From Antennarius striatus (Eukaryota > Chordata > Actinopteri > Lophiiformes > Antennariidae), in contig NC_090784.1 in NCBI RefSeq assembly GCF_040054535.1, positions 3,426,001 to 3,490,000 on the forward strand: a stretch of DNA of 64,000 nucleotides. The letters are read 5' to 3'. Shown here piece after piece: positions 47,601 to 61,942 of this stretch (within the stretch, counting starts at the first letter, position 1; each line of letters opens with the position of its first letter). Below the pieces are notes generated by a model that worked only from the letters and a program-made list of their open reading frames with translations, was not told where the DNA came from and did no database searches. The translations under genes and the position numbers were made by a program.

Positions 47601-50600
47601 TACATATTCACATATTGGGAACATATTAACATATATCATATTTCATTTCAAAGCACCTCCTGACCAAGCAGAGCCTGTCTAACTCCTTCCTAAAAGTCAT
47701 ACAACACTCTTCCTTTTTCAGCTTCCACCATTTCGTCCTCTGCTCTGTCTTTGTCTTCTTCATCTTCCTCACCCCCAGAGTCATCCTACACACCACCATC
47801 CTATGCTGTTTGGCTACACTCTTGCCTACCACTACTGTGCAGTCACTGATCTCCTTCAGATTACACAGTCTACACAAGATTTAGTCTACCTGTGTCGTCC
47901 TACCTCCACTCTTATAGGTCACCCTATGTTCCTGCTTCTTCTGGAAGAAAGTATTCACTATAGCCATTTCCATCATTTTTGCAAAGTCAATTACAATCTG
48001 TCCATCTGCAAAAACACAATGCAGGAGGTGATGGGCAGGTTTGCATACCAAACCTGCCCATCACCTCCTCATCACCTCTGTTTCCTGCACCAACATGTCC
48101 ATTGAAGTCCGCACCAATGACAACTCTCTCACTTATAGGTATGCTCTGCAACACTTCATCAAAGTCCTACAAGAATGTCTCCTTATCCTCCAGCTCACAT
48201 TCTACCTGTACAGCATAATCACTAACAACACCTTCGATTTGTAGCTCCAGACTGATCACTCTGACACTTTTTTTTTTTTTTTTACCTCCAGGACATTCCA
48301 AACAAACTCCTCCTTCAAGATAACTCCTACTCCCTTTCTCTTCCTATCTACACCATGATAGAACAACTTGAACCCTGCTCCTAAACTTCTAGCCTTGCTA
48401 CCTTTCCACCTGGTCTCCTGGTCACACAGTATGTCTAATAATAATAATAATCCACACTTTATTGATCCCTCTTGGGGAAATTCTCTTTACACTTCACTGA
48501 AGTACATACATGTGGTACACATTGGTTTCAGACACATATAGAGGTACAGGGGAGGCAGAGTGACGGGTCGCGTGAAGAAATCGCGCCCCAATAGGCATCT
48601 TGTAGGGGGGACGGCGCCTTGCTCAAGGGTGCCTCGGCAGTGGCCTGGAGGTGAGCTGACACCTCCCACCGTCAGCTCACACTCCGGAGATTTTCTGGCG
48701 GGAGCAGGATTCGAACCCCTGATGGCTGGGCGATCTGTCTTCAAGACGTCTGCTCTACCGCTGCCCCGGGTTAGGGGCGGCAGTAGGCGAACCTCACTTA
48801 TGGCGGTTTTTATTAACTCGGGCATTGACTGATCCAATATGGACGTCATATATTCGATTTGCATCTTGATTTGGCAAAAGTTTTACATCAGATGCCTTCC
48901 TGTATTTATCCGGGCTTGGGACTGGCACAATAAGACACTGGCTTGTGCCCTCTTGTGGCTTCATTGCCCTGTTGCGGCTACATTACCCTCCTCACCACAA
49001 CTACGTCTCAATATTCTGTCCATGAAAATCGTGAACAGAATTGGCTACAAAGCGCAGCCCAAACAACCCAAACACAACTCTCTTTTTTGGCGTACAGAAA
49101 TTGGATGGCCCTGAGGAGAGGCTCCCCTCACTCCATACCCTCACAGTACCTCCCACAGCAAGTCCCTGGGCACCCGATCGTATGCCTTCTCCAAGTCAAC
49201 AAAACACATGTAGACTGGACGGGCATACTCCCAAGCCCCCTCTAGGATCCCTGCAAGAGTAAATTCATCTGTCACACCTTTAATCATTAGTAATTTTTAC
49301 TTCTGCCAAAAAACAAAACCCCAGCAAGACACTATTCCACTGAATAAATTTCAATGATTTAAGAGCTTTTTCTGATGTCTTCTTAATCAGGTTTTGATGG
49401 CATGGTCAACAGTCCATCGTCAAATATCAGTTAAATTGGAGAGATGAAATAGGTACATTTCTATATATCAAGTTTTGCCTTGAAGAAATCTGTTACAGCT
49501 AATTTGTATCTTAAATCAAGGTTCTTCATATTTTGGAATGTAACATCCATAGTGCTCAAAATATCTGCTTCAGATTGATAAAGAAAAATCCTATTTAATC
49601 AAAGTTCTAAAAAAAACAAAGGTCTGAAAGGTAATTGCTAAAAATATGTGAAGTCATATAGGAGGCCATGGCCATGAAGAAGATGGAGTTTCAGTGAAGT
49701 TTGAGCCTCTTCTCTCACTGTCCATCTCAGACACACACCTGTTTTTGTTTTTGTGCTGTCCCGACCTTCTTCCTCCATTCTGTCTTCTGCCTCTCTTTGC
49801 CCTCTCTACCCCTCACTAAGTGGAGAGATTTAAACACCCATAAAAACAAGTGAGTCAGACCCCACCAGCTCTGAGCCAGTCCACTAACCCAGAACCACCC
49901 AGTCTGACTACATCTGGACCTGGGTGGGTCTGTTTTCCCTCAGTTAACCTTTCCTTCACCAGAGGAATGACAGTTCATTCCACAGCGGCCAGCAGGGTTA
50001 AATGACTGCTGCCAGCAGACAACAGTATGACTCCTCCTCTCCTCTCCTCTCCTCTATTTCCGGTTTCCGGTGAGCGTGAGTGTGAGTGGTGGATCGAGTG
50101 GCGGATTGAGTGGCGCGATGTTTTGAATGGTTTTCTGTCCTTGTGGTTGGACAAATTGCACCTTCTTTCTTTTTCTTCTGTACTATGTACATGGTCAGGT
50201 AAGTGCTTTATTATTATTTTTTTTGGTGTGGGAATCGTTATTGTGTATTTGCTGGTGTTGTGAGGACTCTCAGGGCGCAATGGCGCCCGCCGAGCCGCCA
50301 CCTCCGTCACTCCAGCAGGGAGTACGGATCGTCCCTCCGGATAACACCGTGTCGGTGGAAGATGTTCTGCTGGCGGTAGGAGACCAGGTGGGTCATGAAA
50401 ATGTTTTATATGCTTCGAGGATGAACAAAGGTGTCGATGTCTTCCTAAAGGAAGACCAGAACGTCTATCAGCTGATTGAGCGTGGTGTGATCATCAATCA
50501 GCTGTTTGTTCAGGTGTCCCCACTGTCTGCACCATCCACGCGGATCACCGTGTCAGGTGTCCCGCCGTTTATTCCAAACGAGTTGTTGGAAAATGGGCTC

Positions 50601-53600
50601 CGTCGGTTCGGTAAATTTGCCAGTGGTTTTACTGAAATAAAATTGGGTTGCAAAAGCCCTAAACTGAAGAACGTGAAGTCCCTGCGCAGGCAGGTGTTCA
50701 TGTTTCTGGACACACCCGATCAGTCTCTGGAGGTGTCCTTCACAGTGAAACACGGTCACATGTCCTTCATGGTTTACGCTAATTCAGGGCAGATGAAATG
50801 TTTTGAATGTGGTGATGTTGGACATAAACGTGCACTGTGTCCGCGCAGGCAGCGGGAGTCCGCTTCCGCGTTACCCGCGGAGGGCGGCGCCGCCTCTGCT
50901 GCGGTGGAGGCTGATGATGCTGTAGGGGCATAGGGGATCGCGTCCGCGGTTGCGGAGCGTAGTAAGCCAGGTAGCGGCAGAAGCCGCTCCAGGTGTCGGT
51001 CGGCACGTGTCCTCGGAATCGGCGCGTGGTGACGAGGTAGCGGTCGAAGCCCCTCCCGTTGCTGATGCGCTCTTTTCCGAGGTTGCGGCCGGTCGTGTTA
51101 AGGCGGCGGCGAAAGCCGCTCCAGATGTGTGTATGCTTGTATCATCGAATGCAGCGGTCTCTAATGAAACGGTGAAACGTATTGATGTAGTTGGAGAAAG
51201 AACCGATGTAGTTGAATCGTTGACGGCACGCGATTCCGTGGATACCGAAAGTGTGTCCGTAATTGTGCAAAGTAAGAGATCTAGAAAGAGATCTAATAAG
51301 AGATCCTTGGAGGGACAGAACCAGGCAGAGGTTCAGGCTGATCAGTAGCTGGTCTCCGGAGCTATGGAGACCAGCAGCGGCAGCACCTGCTCTCTGACAG
51401 GTCATTGAGACTTCTTCTCAGACGGGTGATGTTGCTGCTGCCGCTCCAAAGGATGTGAATGAGAATGATAGTGAAAATGGGAATGAAGGACAGATTGCGT
51501 CTTATAGCCAGGAATCAATTGTGAATGACATGGACTACGACTCTGAGTCGGATACAGTTTCTGTGGGAGAGTCTGCCAGCAAGCCTACAGATCTGTATTC
51601 TTTAGAGGACATTGTTCATTTTCTAGATGAAACGTACAAAAGATCAACGGACATTAATGATTATTTTGAAGATGCCGATAAATTCATTCGTTCGGTTAAT
51701 ATTATTAAAAGGAGGGTTGGTTTTGACCAGTTAGATGAACAAAAGCGATTTCGTTTAAAGAAACATATCACAACTCTGCGAAAGGAAAAAAAATCGGGTA
51801 AAATTGTCAAGAAAGTTAAAAATTCTACATGACCATGTACAACACGGTGTTTCATGCTGAACTTTGGGATCTTCTGAGCATTGGATGTTGGTTTTTGTCT
51901 GCTTATCTTTCCTATCTTTCGTATGGAAAAATTAAAAATCGGTTCTTTAAACATCAACGGAGGGAGGGATAAGCAGAAGAGAGCTTTGGTGTCTGAAGTC
52001 ATAACCCAGAAGGGAGTGGACGTGATGTTTCTCCAGGAGACTCATACCACTCCTGCTGACGACACAGATTGGACTTTATGGTGGGAGGGGTCGCTTGTCC
52101 TCAGCCACGGTAGTAATTTTAGTGCAGGTGTGGCTGTTCTTTTTAGACTAAAGGACAACATGAAGGTTTTATCCTCTTCTGAGGTGTTGAAGGGTCGGCT
52201 CCTCCTGGTTAGAGCAGAAATTAATAATTGTGTGTTTTGTTTTCTGAACATTTACGCTCCAAACCAGGGAACCGACAGGATAGACTTTTTTAACATTCTG
52301 GAAGAAGAACTGAGGAAGCTCCATCAAGAACATATAATTTTAGGGGGGGATTTTAACTGTACTTTGGATTTTACGCTGGATAGAACTGGCGAAGAGCCTC
52401 ATCCACTATCCTCAAGGAAACTGAAGAGCATCATCAGCCAGGCAGATCTAGTGGATACGTGGAGGGTTAAACATCCAAAATCCAAACAATACACATGGTT
52501 AAAAGTAATAAACAGCAGGATATGTGCAGCTAGACTAGATCGGCTGTACATTTCACAGTTTCTGACCTCCTCACTAGCTGACAGCAAGGTAACCCCCGTT
52601 GGCTTCACGGACCATCATTTTGTTTGTACGGATTTGATCCTTTCACCAGGTGGAAGGGTAAATTCCTACTGGTGTTTTAACAACAAACTCCTGCAGGATA
52701 GGAGTTTCTGTAGGAGTTTTCGGATTTTCTGGCAGAGATGGAGGGAGAGACGGGTCGACTTCAATTCGATAAAGTTGTGGTGGGAGGTTGGAAAGACACA
52801 GATCCGGGTGTTCTGCCAACAATACACAGCTTTATCGACTTTCAAACTTAAGACAATTGTAAAAGAGCTTGAAGCAGACATTAATTCCTTAGAGAAGGGA
52901 TTACTTCAGGACTCAAGACCAAACGCAGGTCGCTTACTGCAGGAAAAGAGACAGGAGCTCAGCTCTTTCCTCCAAGAAAGAGTGAAGGGGGCGCTGGTCC
53001 GGTCCCGCTTCCTTCAACTGAAGGATATGGATACTCCCAGCTCTTTCTTTTTCAACCTGGAGAGATCAGTAGCGCAGAGGAAAAGCATGACCTGCCTGCA
53101 GCTTCCAGGAGGTGTTCTATCTAGTGATCCAGCAGAGATGAGGCAGCACGCAATGGACTTTTATGCGGACCTCTTCGGGGCAGAAGATTGCAGCATCGAG
53201 AGTCGTGAGGAGCTCTTGGATGGTCTTCCTCAACTTAGTCAGGAAGAGAAAGCTGTTCTGGATCTGGAGTTGTCTCTGGAGGAACTTACTGCAGCTGTTA
53301 ATCAAATGGCGCAAGGTGAGGCGCCAGGAATTGATGGCCTCTCATCTGACTTCTATAAACATTTTTGGAATATCCTTGGGCCGGATCTGCACGGGGTCAT
53401 CCTTGACAGTTTTAGAACTGGGTCTCTTCCTGTGTCCTGTCATAGAGCAGTGCTCTCTCTACTGCCGAAGAAGGGGGACCTGACTTTAATCAAGAACTGG
53501 AGACCGGTTGCTCTGTTGTGTACGGATTCCAAGGTGCTCTCCAGAGCGCTGTCCAATCGGTTAAAAGATGTTTTAGCTTTAATGGTGAACCGTGACCAGA

Positions 53601-56600
53601 CTTACTGTGTCCCTGATAGGAGCATCATGGACAATATTTTCCTCGTGAGAGACATTTTTGATTTGTGTCGGGACTATGGTGTTAATGTTGGTATTGTGTC
53701 ACTAGACCAAGAAAAAGCTTTTGATAGGGTAGATCATTCATATTTGTTTGCTGCACTTAAAGCTTTTGGTTTTGGTGATGGGTTTATGTCTTGGGTTAGT
53801 TTATTGTATAATGGTGCACAGTGTATGTTGAAGATGGGGGCAGGGCTGAGTCGGCCGATTCCTGTGCAGCGAGGGATCAGGCAGGGCTGTCCTATTTCAG
53901 GACAACGGCCTTGCCATAGAGCCCTTGCTGTGCAGATTGCGAGGGCGGCTCGGTGGTTTTTCAATACCTGGATCCCTCGATTTTGAGCGTCCTCCTGTTT
54001 TATCCGCTTATGCAGATGATGTTTGTGTTTTTGTGTCAACACAGGGGGATGTTCAGAATTTGAGGGATACTCTGTCCTTATATGAAAGTGCCTCATCTGC
54101 ACGGGTGAATTGGGGAAAGAGTGAGGCATTGTTGATAGGACAGTGGAGGGATCAAGTGGTACCTACATTGCCTGGAGGGCTTAAGTGGGGGAATGAGGGG
54201 CTAAAAGTTTTGGGTGTTTTTTTGGGCACTGAGGGCTTCAAGAGGAGGAACTGGGAGGGAGTGAAGGAGAAAGTGTGCGCTAAGTTGTGTAGATGGAAAT
54301 GGTTGCTACCCCAGCTGTCATATAGGGGAAGAGTTCTGGTTGCTAATAACTTGGTTGCCTCGACTCTGTGGCACAAGCTGGTTCCTTTGACTCCACCGTC
54401 CGGTCTATTGGACGAGATCCAAAAAACTATTGTGGACTTCTTCTGGTCTGGCCGGCATTGGGTCAAAGCACCAGTGCTCTACCTGTCGGTTAGTGAAGGA
54501 GGCCAAGGACTTGTGGATGTCATATCTAAACTTGCCTCATTCCGACTGCAGACAGCTCAGAGATTCCTTTACGGCTGTGGCCCTAGCTGGCTGGATTCTG
54601 CTCGTCTGCTGCTGAGGAGAGCGGGGAGGTTGGCCTACGACAAACAGCTGTTCCTGCTTTGTTCAGAGGAGTTGGACCTTTCTTGGGCGTCTTCTTTTTA
54701 CGCAACTGTTATGCAAGCCTGGAGGATGTTTAACATAGCCCGCACTAAGCCTGAAACACCAGGACTGTGGCTATTTGACGAACCTCTGTTTTTTAATGAT
54801 TTTTTAAAAACTGACATTTTGCAGTCGGTTAGTTTGAGGGTTAAGCTGAGGGGAGCTGGCTGCACTAAACTGGGGCATCTGATGGGGACGACGGTTGATG
54901 CCCTAAGGGAGAAGTGTGGCATCAACTCCATCAGACTGGTTGAGAAAGTGGTGGATGAAGTCTGTGCCGCCCTACCCTCTTCATTAAGAAGATCTGCAAG
55001 GGACCGGGACCTCTGTAATCAGTAGAGCGAGGAAGGCATTTACGTTTTTCCTTTGATGACAATAACCCCAGCCGTTGGGGAGTGGAGGGAAGGAGGAGGC
55101 CAACTCCTGACCATGACGACACCCATACTTGGCAGTTTTAAAGAGGCAAAGAAGAAGGACCTCTATGTGATGTGTGTAAAGATCACGCACATTAGGACAT
55201 TGGGAGGTGTAGGGGAGTCGAGATGGGCCCGTTTTTTTGGCCCAGATTCTTCCCTGAAGGGCAGTTGGCGGAGCCTGTACAAGCTGCCTGTTGAGAAACG
55301 GGCAGCAGACCTCCAGTGGAGGGTTGTACACGGGGCTATAGCCACGAACAGATACAGGGCGCACCTTGATCCTGAGCTGGGGGAGGGGTGTATATTTTGT
55401 GGAAATTGCGAAACCCTGGAACATTTGTTTGTTCAGTGTGCCCGGTTGGTGGCACTATTTGATTTACTAAAAAGGTGGTTTCGGGGTTTTGGAAATGATT
55501 TTACGTTTGATCTGTTTATCTTTGGACCTAAATACTCAACGGTAAGTAAGCCTGTTATTGTGTTGCTAAATTTGTTGTCTGCAACTGCCAAACTTGCGAT
55601 TTGGATTACACGCAGGAACCGGACTCGGGGAGCTGGTAGCACAGAAGTTGTGCCTGTGATGGTGGGACTGTTAAAAACCAGACTAAGGGTTGAACACTCC
55701 TACTACAAAATGACGGACAACTTGATGGTTTTTAACCAAACATGGGGTGTTGGGGAGGTTTTATGTTCTGTAGGTGAAGAAAAATCTTTGGTTATTAATT
55801 TTTGATCAATCTCTTTGATGTTATTGTTTTCTGGTCGTTTTGGGTTTTTTTGATGTGGTGACTTATGATGTTTAGTTAAATGTTAATAAATGTTTCTTTG
55901 AAACCGAAACCTCTCCTCTCCTCTCCCCTCCAGCTCCTTTATGCCACCTATCTATTGGGCTCTGCCAGGAGGAGCATCGGTGTGGATGAGCAGATCAGAA
56001 GGGAGGTGTACATACGAATGATGCCTGCTTTTGAGGAGCTCTTTGACTGTGTTGAGGAACATGCTCTGAAAATCCTGCTTGATCCATGGATACTGCTGGT
56101 CAACAGGGATGAAGAGTCCTTCCAGAAGGTGGCTGTAGTTTAATCCACTTCCATACGTCTATACATCACATAACTGAGTGGCTACAGGTTAGCTGAGACA
56201 CAGTCTGTTGATTAGACACAAAACTACTAGAATGAGGATCCCAAATTGATCTATATTGAAATGTCTAATTTCTGATATTTTTCTATGAAACAGCAGACAA
56301 TAATGAAAATACTCCCCATCATGTCCTGGAGCACCACAGGCTGTCATGTCAGACTGTCATTTTATCCGACCAACATTCAAAGAAGCTGCTCAGTTTACTG
56401 TAATGTGAGATAAAGTCAAGTGTCAAACATTTTTGTTTTATCCAGTAAATCAAGTTAAACAATTGAACGAATTTTTCAAACCAAGCACCAACTAGACCAG
56501 TCATCTGACCGTTGCCGCTCTGACCTCTGTGTTGTGTTTTTAGGTATGTGTGCAGGAGGAGGTGCGACGCCTGGAGAGTCAGGAGTACAGGGAGCTCCAG

Positions 56601-59600
56601 GGTCTGTATGAGGAATCACAACAGCAGCTCAAAAAGGTCCGTTCGCGACGAGCTCCGTACATCTAACAACCAATAAACACAGACTAAAAAGCATTGAAAT
56701 AGCTGGCTGACATTAGACGCATGTTTATGACTCGTTGGTTGCTACCCGTGACTTCATTATCCTGCGTGCATGTGGTCATGCTGCTGTAGGAGGAATGATC
56801 AGGTTCTCCCTGCACTGGCTCGGGTTCATCTAAAGGCAGCGTCAGGAGTCTTGTAATGTGGGACAGTCACCACGAGGAGTTTAAGCCACATCTCACATCT
56901 TTTTCAGCATCTTTCCCATCTTGTCTCTCTATCTCATCCACAGGTAGAGCAGTGGGGGTCTGTGATGCGTCCCTGTTCTGACACAACTTCGCTCTCAATG
57001 AACCCCCAAGAATCTGAGGCTTGGTTGAAAGTGTCTCCAAAATATCAAGGTTACCATCTCAGCTCCCTACTATCTTTCCGACATGAAATCAGGCACTTCA
57101 TGTCTTTTCTGCAGAAGCACGATGCAAGGTGAGTCAGAAACCTGACATGAATCTGACCTCTCGACTCAATACACATGGGTTTAGCACCGTACAGGTGTAT
57201 GATCGTCACGTAAAGCTGAAGGCTGTATTAAATGCTGTGTTGGCTTCTGGATGCAGTCCACACACTAAAGCAGGACTAACATGGTACTTCTGAACATGTG
57301 TGTGTCTGATCAGTGTCCATTTGACCTGCTGGTTGGACCTAGACCAGTACAGGAAGACTCCTCAGAAGGACGCGGCTGTCAGACAGGAGAGGTCGGCTCA
57401 TATTACCAAAAAATACCTCACTGAGAAGTACTTCTTTGGACCTGACAGTCCTGCCACAGCAGATCAACAGAGTCATGTAAGTCATGCAGTGTTATTAGCA
57501 AAGGTCCCTTTCTCATGCGTCTCAACTCCATTAGGATTGAAGCATTGTCAACTTTCTGGAAAGGCATCAATGAGACAGAAACATGGTACCCGTGACGTGA
57601 CAAACCCAAAATGGGACGCCATGTGAGGCTTAGCAGCCAGAGCTGATAATCAGAGGCTGCATCCGTTTCTCATCTCATGCTCTGCAGAATTCATGCTGAC
57701 AGCTCTGACAGCAGGATGAGAGGACATGGTTGAAATTAAAACAAGTCTGAATCCAGATCAACTCCAATAACAACGGCTGGAGAACGAAAGCTCCCTGACA
57801 TTTACAGTGTGTCATCAGGTTTCTGACTGCTAGGATTACTTCAGGGCATTCTGGATAGAGATATGATGGCGGCTGGTTGCTGAGCGATGAACCTGATTTT
57901 TCTTTTGGCACAATAGAGGTGTTTCAGTTGTTCTATCATGGTGTAGATGGGAAGAGAAATGGAGTAGGAGTTATCTTGAAGGAGGAGTTTGTTAGGAATG
58001 TCCTGGAGGTAAAAAGAGTGTCAGATAGAGTGATGAGTCTGAAGCTAGAAATAGAAGGTGTGATGTTCAACGTTGTTAGTGGGTATGCTCCACAGGTAGG
58101 ATGTGAGCTGGAGGAGAAGGAGAAATTCTGGTCGGACCTTGATGAAGTGATGCAGAGCATGCCTAGAAGTGAGAGAGTTGTCATTGGAGCAGACTTCAAT
58201 GGACATGTTGGTGCAGGAAACAGAGGTGATGAGGATGTGATGGGCAGGTTTGGTATCCAGGAGAGGAACGCAGAAGGACAGATGGTAGTTGACTTTGCAA
58301 AAAGGATGGAAATGGCTGTAGTGAATACTTTCTTTCAGAAGAGGCAGGAACATAGAGTGACCTATAAGAGTGGAGGTAGGAGCACACAGGTAGACTACAT
58401 CTTGTGTAGACGGTGTAACCTGAAAGAGATCAGTGACTGCAAAGTAGTGGTAGGTGAGAGTGTAGCCAAACAGCATAGGATGGTGGTGTGTAGGATGACT
58501 CTGGTGGTGAGGAAGATGAAGAGGGCAAAGGCAGAGCAGAAGACGAAATGGTGGAAGCTGAAAAAGGAAGAGTGTTGCATGACTTTTAGGAAGGAGTTAA
58601 GACAGGCTCTGGGTGGTCAGGAGGTGCTTCCAGATGACTGGAAAACTACAGCTAATGTGATCAGGGAGACAGGTAGGAGAGTACTTGGTGTGTCATCTGG
58701 AAGGAAAGTAGATAAGGAGACTTGGTGGTGGAATGAGGAGGTACAGGAGTGTATACAGAGAAAGAGGTTAGCCAAGAGGAAGTGGGACACTGAGAGGACT
58801 GAGGAGAGTAGACAGGAGTACAGGGAGATGCAGCGTAAGGTGAAGGTAGAGGTAGCAAAGGCCAAACAAGAAGCTTATGATGACTTGTATGCTAGGTTGG
58901 ACAGTAAGGAGGGAGAGACTGATCTATACAGGTTGGCAAGACAGAGGGACAAGAGATGGGAAGGACGCTCAGCAGGTTAGGGTGATTAAGAATAGGGATG
59001 GAAGTCTATTGACAGGTGCCAGTAGTGTGATGGGAAGATGGAAAGAGTACTTTGAAGAGTTGATGAACGTGGAAAATGAGAGGGAACAAAGACTAGAAGA
59101 GGTGACTGTTGTGGACCAGGATGTAGCAAAGATTAGTCAGGATGAAGTGAGGAGGGCATTGAAGAGGATGAAGAGTGGAAAGGCAGTTGGTCCTGATGAT
59201 ATACCTGTAGAGGTATGGAAGTGTCTAGGAGAGGTGGCGGTAGAGTTTCTGACTGGGTTGTTCAACAGGATCTTAGATAGTGAGAAGATGCCTGAGGAAT
59301 GGAGGAGAAGTGTGCTGGTGCCCATTTTTAAGAACAAGGGAGATGTGCAGAGTTGTGGCAACTACAGAGGAATAAAGCTGATGAGCCATACAATGAAGTT
59401 ATGGGAGAGAGTAGTGGAAGCTAGACTAAGGGCAGAAGTGAACATTTGTGAGCAGCAGTATGGTTTCATGCCAAAAAAGAGTACTACAGATGCAGTATTT
59501 GCTTTGAGGATGTTGATAGAGAAGTACAGAGAAGGCCAGAGGGAGCTGCATTGTGTTTTTGTAGATCTGGAGAAAGCTTATGACAGGGTGCCCAGAGAGG

Positions 59601-61858
59601 AACTGTGGTATTTTGTGAGGAAGTCTGGGGTGGCAGAGAAGTATGTTAGAACGGGGCAGGACATGTATGAAGACTGTAAGACAGTGGTGAGGTGTGCTGT
59701 AGGTGTGACAGAGGAGTTCAAGGTGGAGGTGGGACTGCATCAGGGATCAGCTCTGAGCCCCTTCTTGTTTGCCATGGTGATGGACAGGCTGACAGACGAG
59801 GTTAGACAGGAATCTCCATGGACTATGATGTTTGCAGATGACATTGTGATCTGTAGTGAGAGCAGGGAACAGGTGGAGGAGAAGCTAGAGAAGTGGAGGT
59901 TTGTCCTGGAAAGGAGAGGAATGAAGGTTAGCCGCAGTAAGACAGAGTACATGTGTGTGAATGAGAGGGACCCAAGTGGAATAGTGAGGTTAGAGGGAGA
60001 AGAGATCAAGAAGATGTAGGATTTTAAATACTTAGGCTCAACAGTCCAGAGCAATGGAGAGTGTGGAAAAGAGGTGAAGAAGCGTGTCCAGGCAGGATGG
60101 AACGGGTGGAGGAAAGTGTCAGGTGTGATGTGTGATAGAAGAGTTTCAGCTAAAATGAAAGGAAAGGTGTACAAAACTGTGGTGAGACCAGCGATGTTGT
60201 TTGGTCTAGAGACAGTGCCACTGAAGAAAAGACAGGAGACAGAGCTAGAGGTAGCAGAGATGAAGATGCTGAGGTTCTCTCTGGGAGTGACCAGGAAGGA
60301 TAGGATCAGGAATGAGTACATCAGAGGGACAGCACATGTTAGAGGTTTTGGAGACAAAGTCAGAGAGGCCAGACTGAGATGGTTTGGACATGTCCAGAGG
60401 AGAGATAGTGAATATATTGGTAGAAGGATGCTGAGTTTTGAACTGCCAGGCAGGAGGCCTAGAGGAAGACCAAAGAGGAGGTTTATGGATGTAATGAGGG
60501 AAGACATGAAGGTAGTTGGTGTGAGAGAAGAGGATTCAAAGGACAGGGCTAGATGGAGGAAATTGATTCGCTGTGGCGACCCCTGAAGGGAAAAGCCGAA
60601 AGGAAAAGAAGAAGAGGTGTTTCTGTTCAAGGTTCCCACAGGTGCTTAGAACCACTGGTTTGGGAATCAGTGGTTCTAAGCACTGATTCCCAAAGTTTGA
60701 TCTCTCTGGAAGAGAGATTAAACTTCAACTGTATGTTGTATAGAAAGTGAAGTTCTTTTGATGTGTTTTATTTAAGGCTTATAGTAAATCCTATTTAGGG
60801 ATTGTAAATCTTTTATATTGTGCTGCCTTCCTGGAGAAGGCATGGCGAGTGACAAAAGCTAACGTGAAGTCAACCTTGCCCAACGCCTGGAAAATCTTCT
60901 AAACTCCTAGGACTCAGAGAAGTGTTTCTGGAGACGTTTCTAAGACAATCTGGTTACCGGACCTCTCTCTTTATTTGGTGTCAGTCCACCTGTGAGAAGC
61001 TTCTTTGCATGTCTTGCAAACGACACAAATGAACCCTGATCAGTGGTTCTGGTTCCAGTACAGAGATGATTCTACAGACCTTATTTTGTCAGGTTTCCCT
61101 GTATGTCCACCAGTCGGAAGTGTTCATGAACGTGTAACTGAGTGATTCTTGTCATTTCTAGTTTGCTGGACGTCGACAGAGTTGTCTGATAAACAAGCAC
61201 CACTTCATCAATGCTTTTTCCAGATGTTTAAACTGATAACTGGTTCCAACTTGTAGTGAGTGGAGTGGGATTCTGTCTGAGGCGATGTGTCATGTAGTGA
61301 AATGATGCAGAACACATTTTCATACGAGTGGGTATGAGATATGAGTGGTGGGTATGAGATACGAGTGGGTATGAGAAGTGTGTTGTGTTTAATGAGTCTA
61401 CTGAGACAGTGATTGCACATGTGGAGGAGGGCGTGGTTGTGTTTCTGGTTCTGTGATGTCGGTTCTGGCGGAAGCGCGTCCAGATCAGAGTCATCACTGT
61501 CTGCATCAGTGACGTGGAGCGACGGCTTCCACTCCTTTAGTCACTTCCTCCTCCAGTCACAGATCGGCCTTCTTTCATCCACTTTTCTTGCTCCATCTCC
61601 TTCACTGGTTCTCACTGAAGAATATGTGAATGTAGATGAGATGAGACGATATAGAGGAGCTCCAAGAGACAGACATCTGACCATGTCCATGTATGGAGAA
61701 AGGAAGCAAAGTACAAGAAGAGTTTGGGAATAATGAGGAGTCTCCAGTCAGGTTTACCACCGTGTGCTTTGTTCTTCAGTTTGTCCTCATGTGCTCTTCA
61801 ATTCGTCCTCATGTGTTCTTCATGTCGTTTCATACTGATGTACACACATGTTGTTTCC

Positions 61859-61942
<84 letters not shown>

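Larger units (their letters stand above)
46122..48430 (-). mobile_element. RTE-type LINE, old copy, broken
   Basis: Homologous to the RTE LINE at 57926-60612 but opposite in orientation and heavily mutated. RT pieces are at 46877-46167 (GLHQGSALSPFLFAVVMDRL, FADDIVICSES) and endonuclease pieces at 48240-47626. The 3' 600 bp is missing, so the usual 5' truncation is not the cause. A small insertion lies at 47474-47645 and a palindrome at 48023-48069. It extends further 5' than the younger copy. Confidence 0.85.
50056..55905 (+). mobile_element. Tx1/L1-clade LINE, near full length
   Basis: Inserted in a CTCCTCTCCTCT tract; the same tract flanks both ends (50033-50055 and 55908-55930). ORF1, then ORF2 with an AP endonuclease, RT and C-terminal zinc motif. 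It stands 28 bp before the acceptor of rgs22 exon 12. ORF1 has two frameshifts; ORF2 has one frameshift and one stop. The low damage suggests a recent arrival. Tx1-clade LINEs are known for sequence-specific targets, including microsatellites. Confidence 0.88.

Noticed and set aside
59740..60639. 299-codon minus-strand frame
   Set aside because: Antisense to the RTE reverse transcriptase; Ser/Leu/Pro-rich shadow composition.
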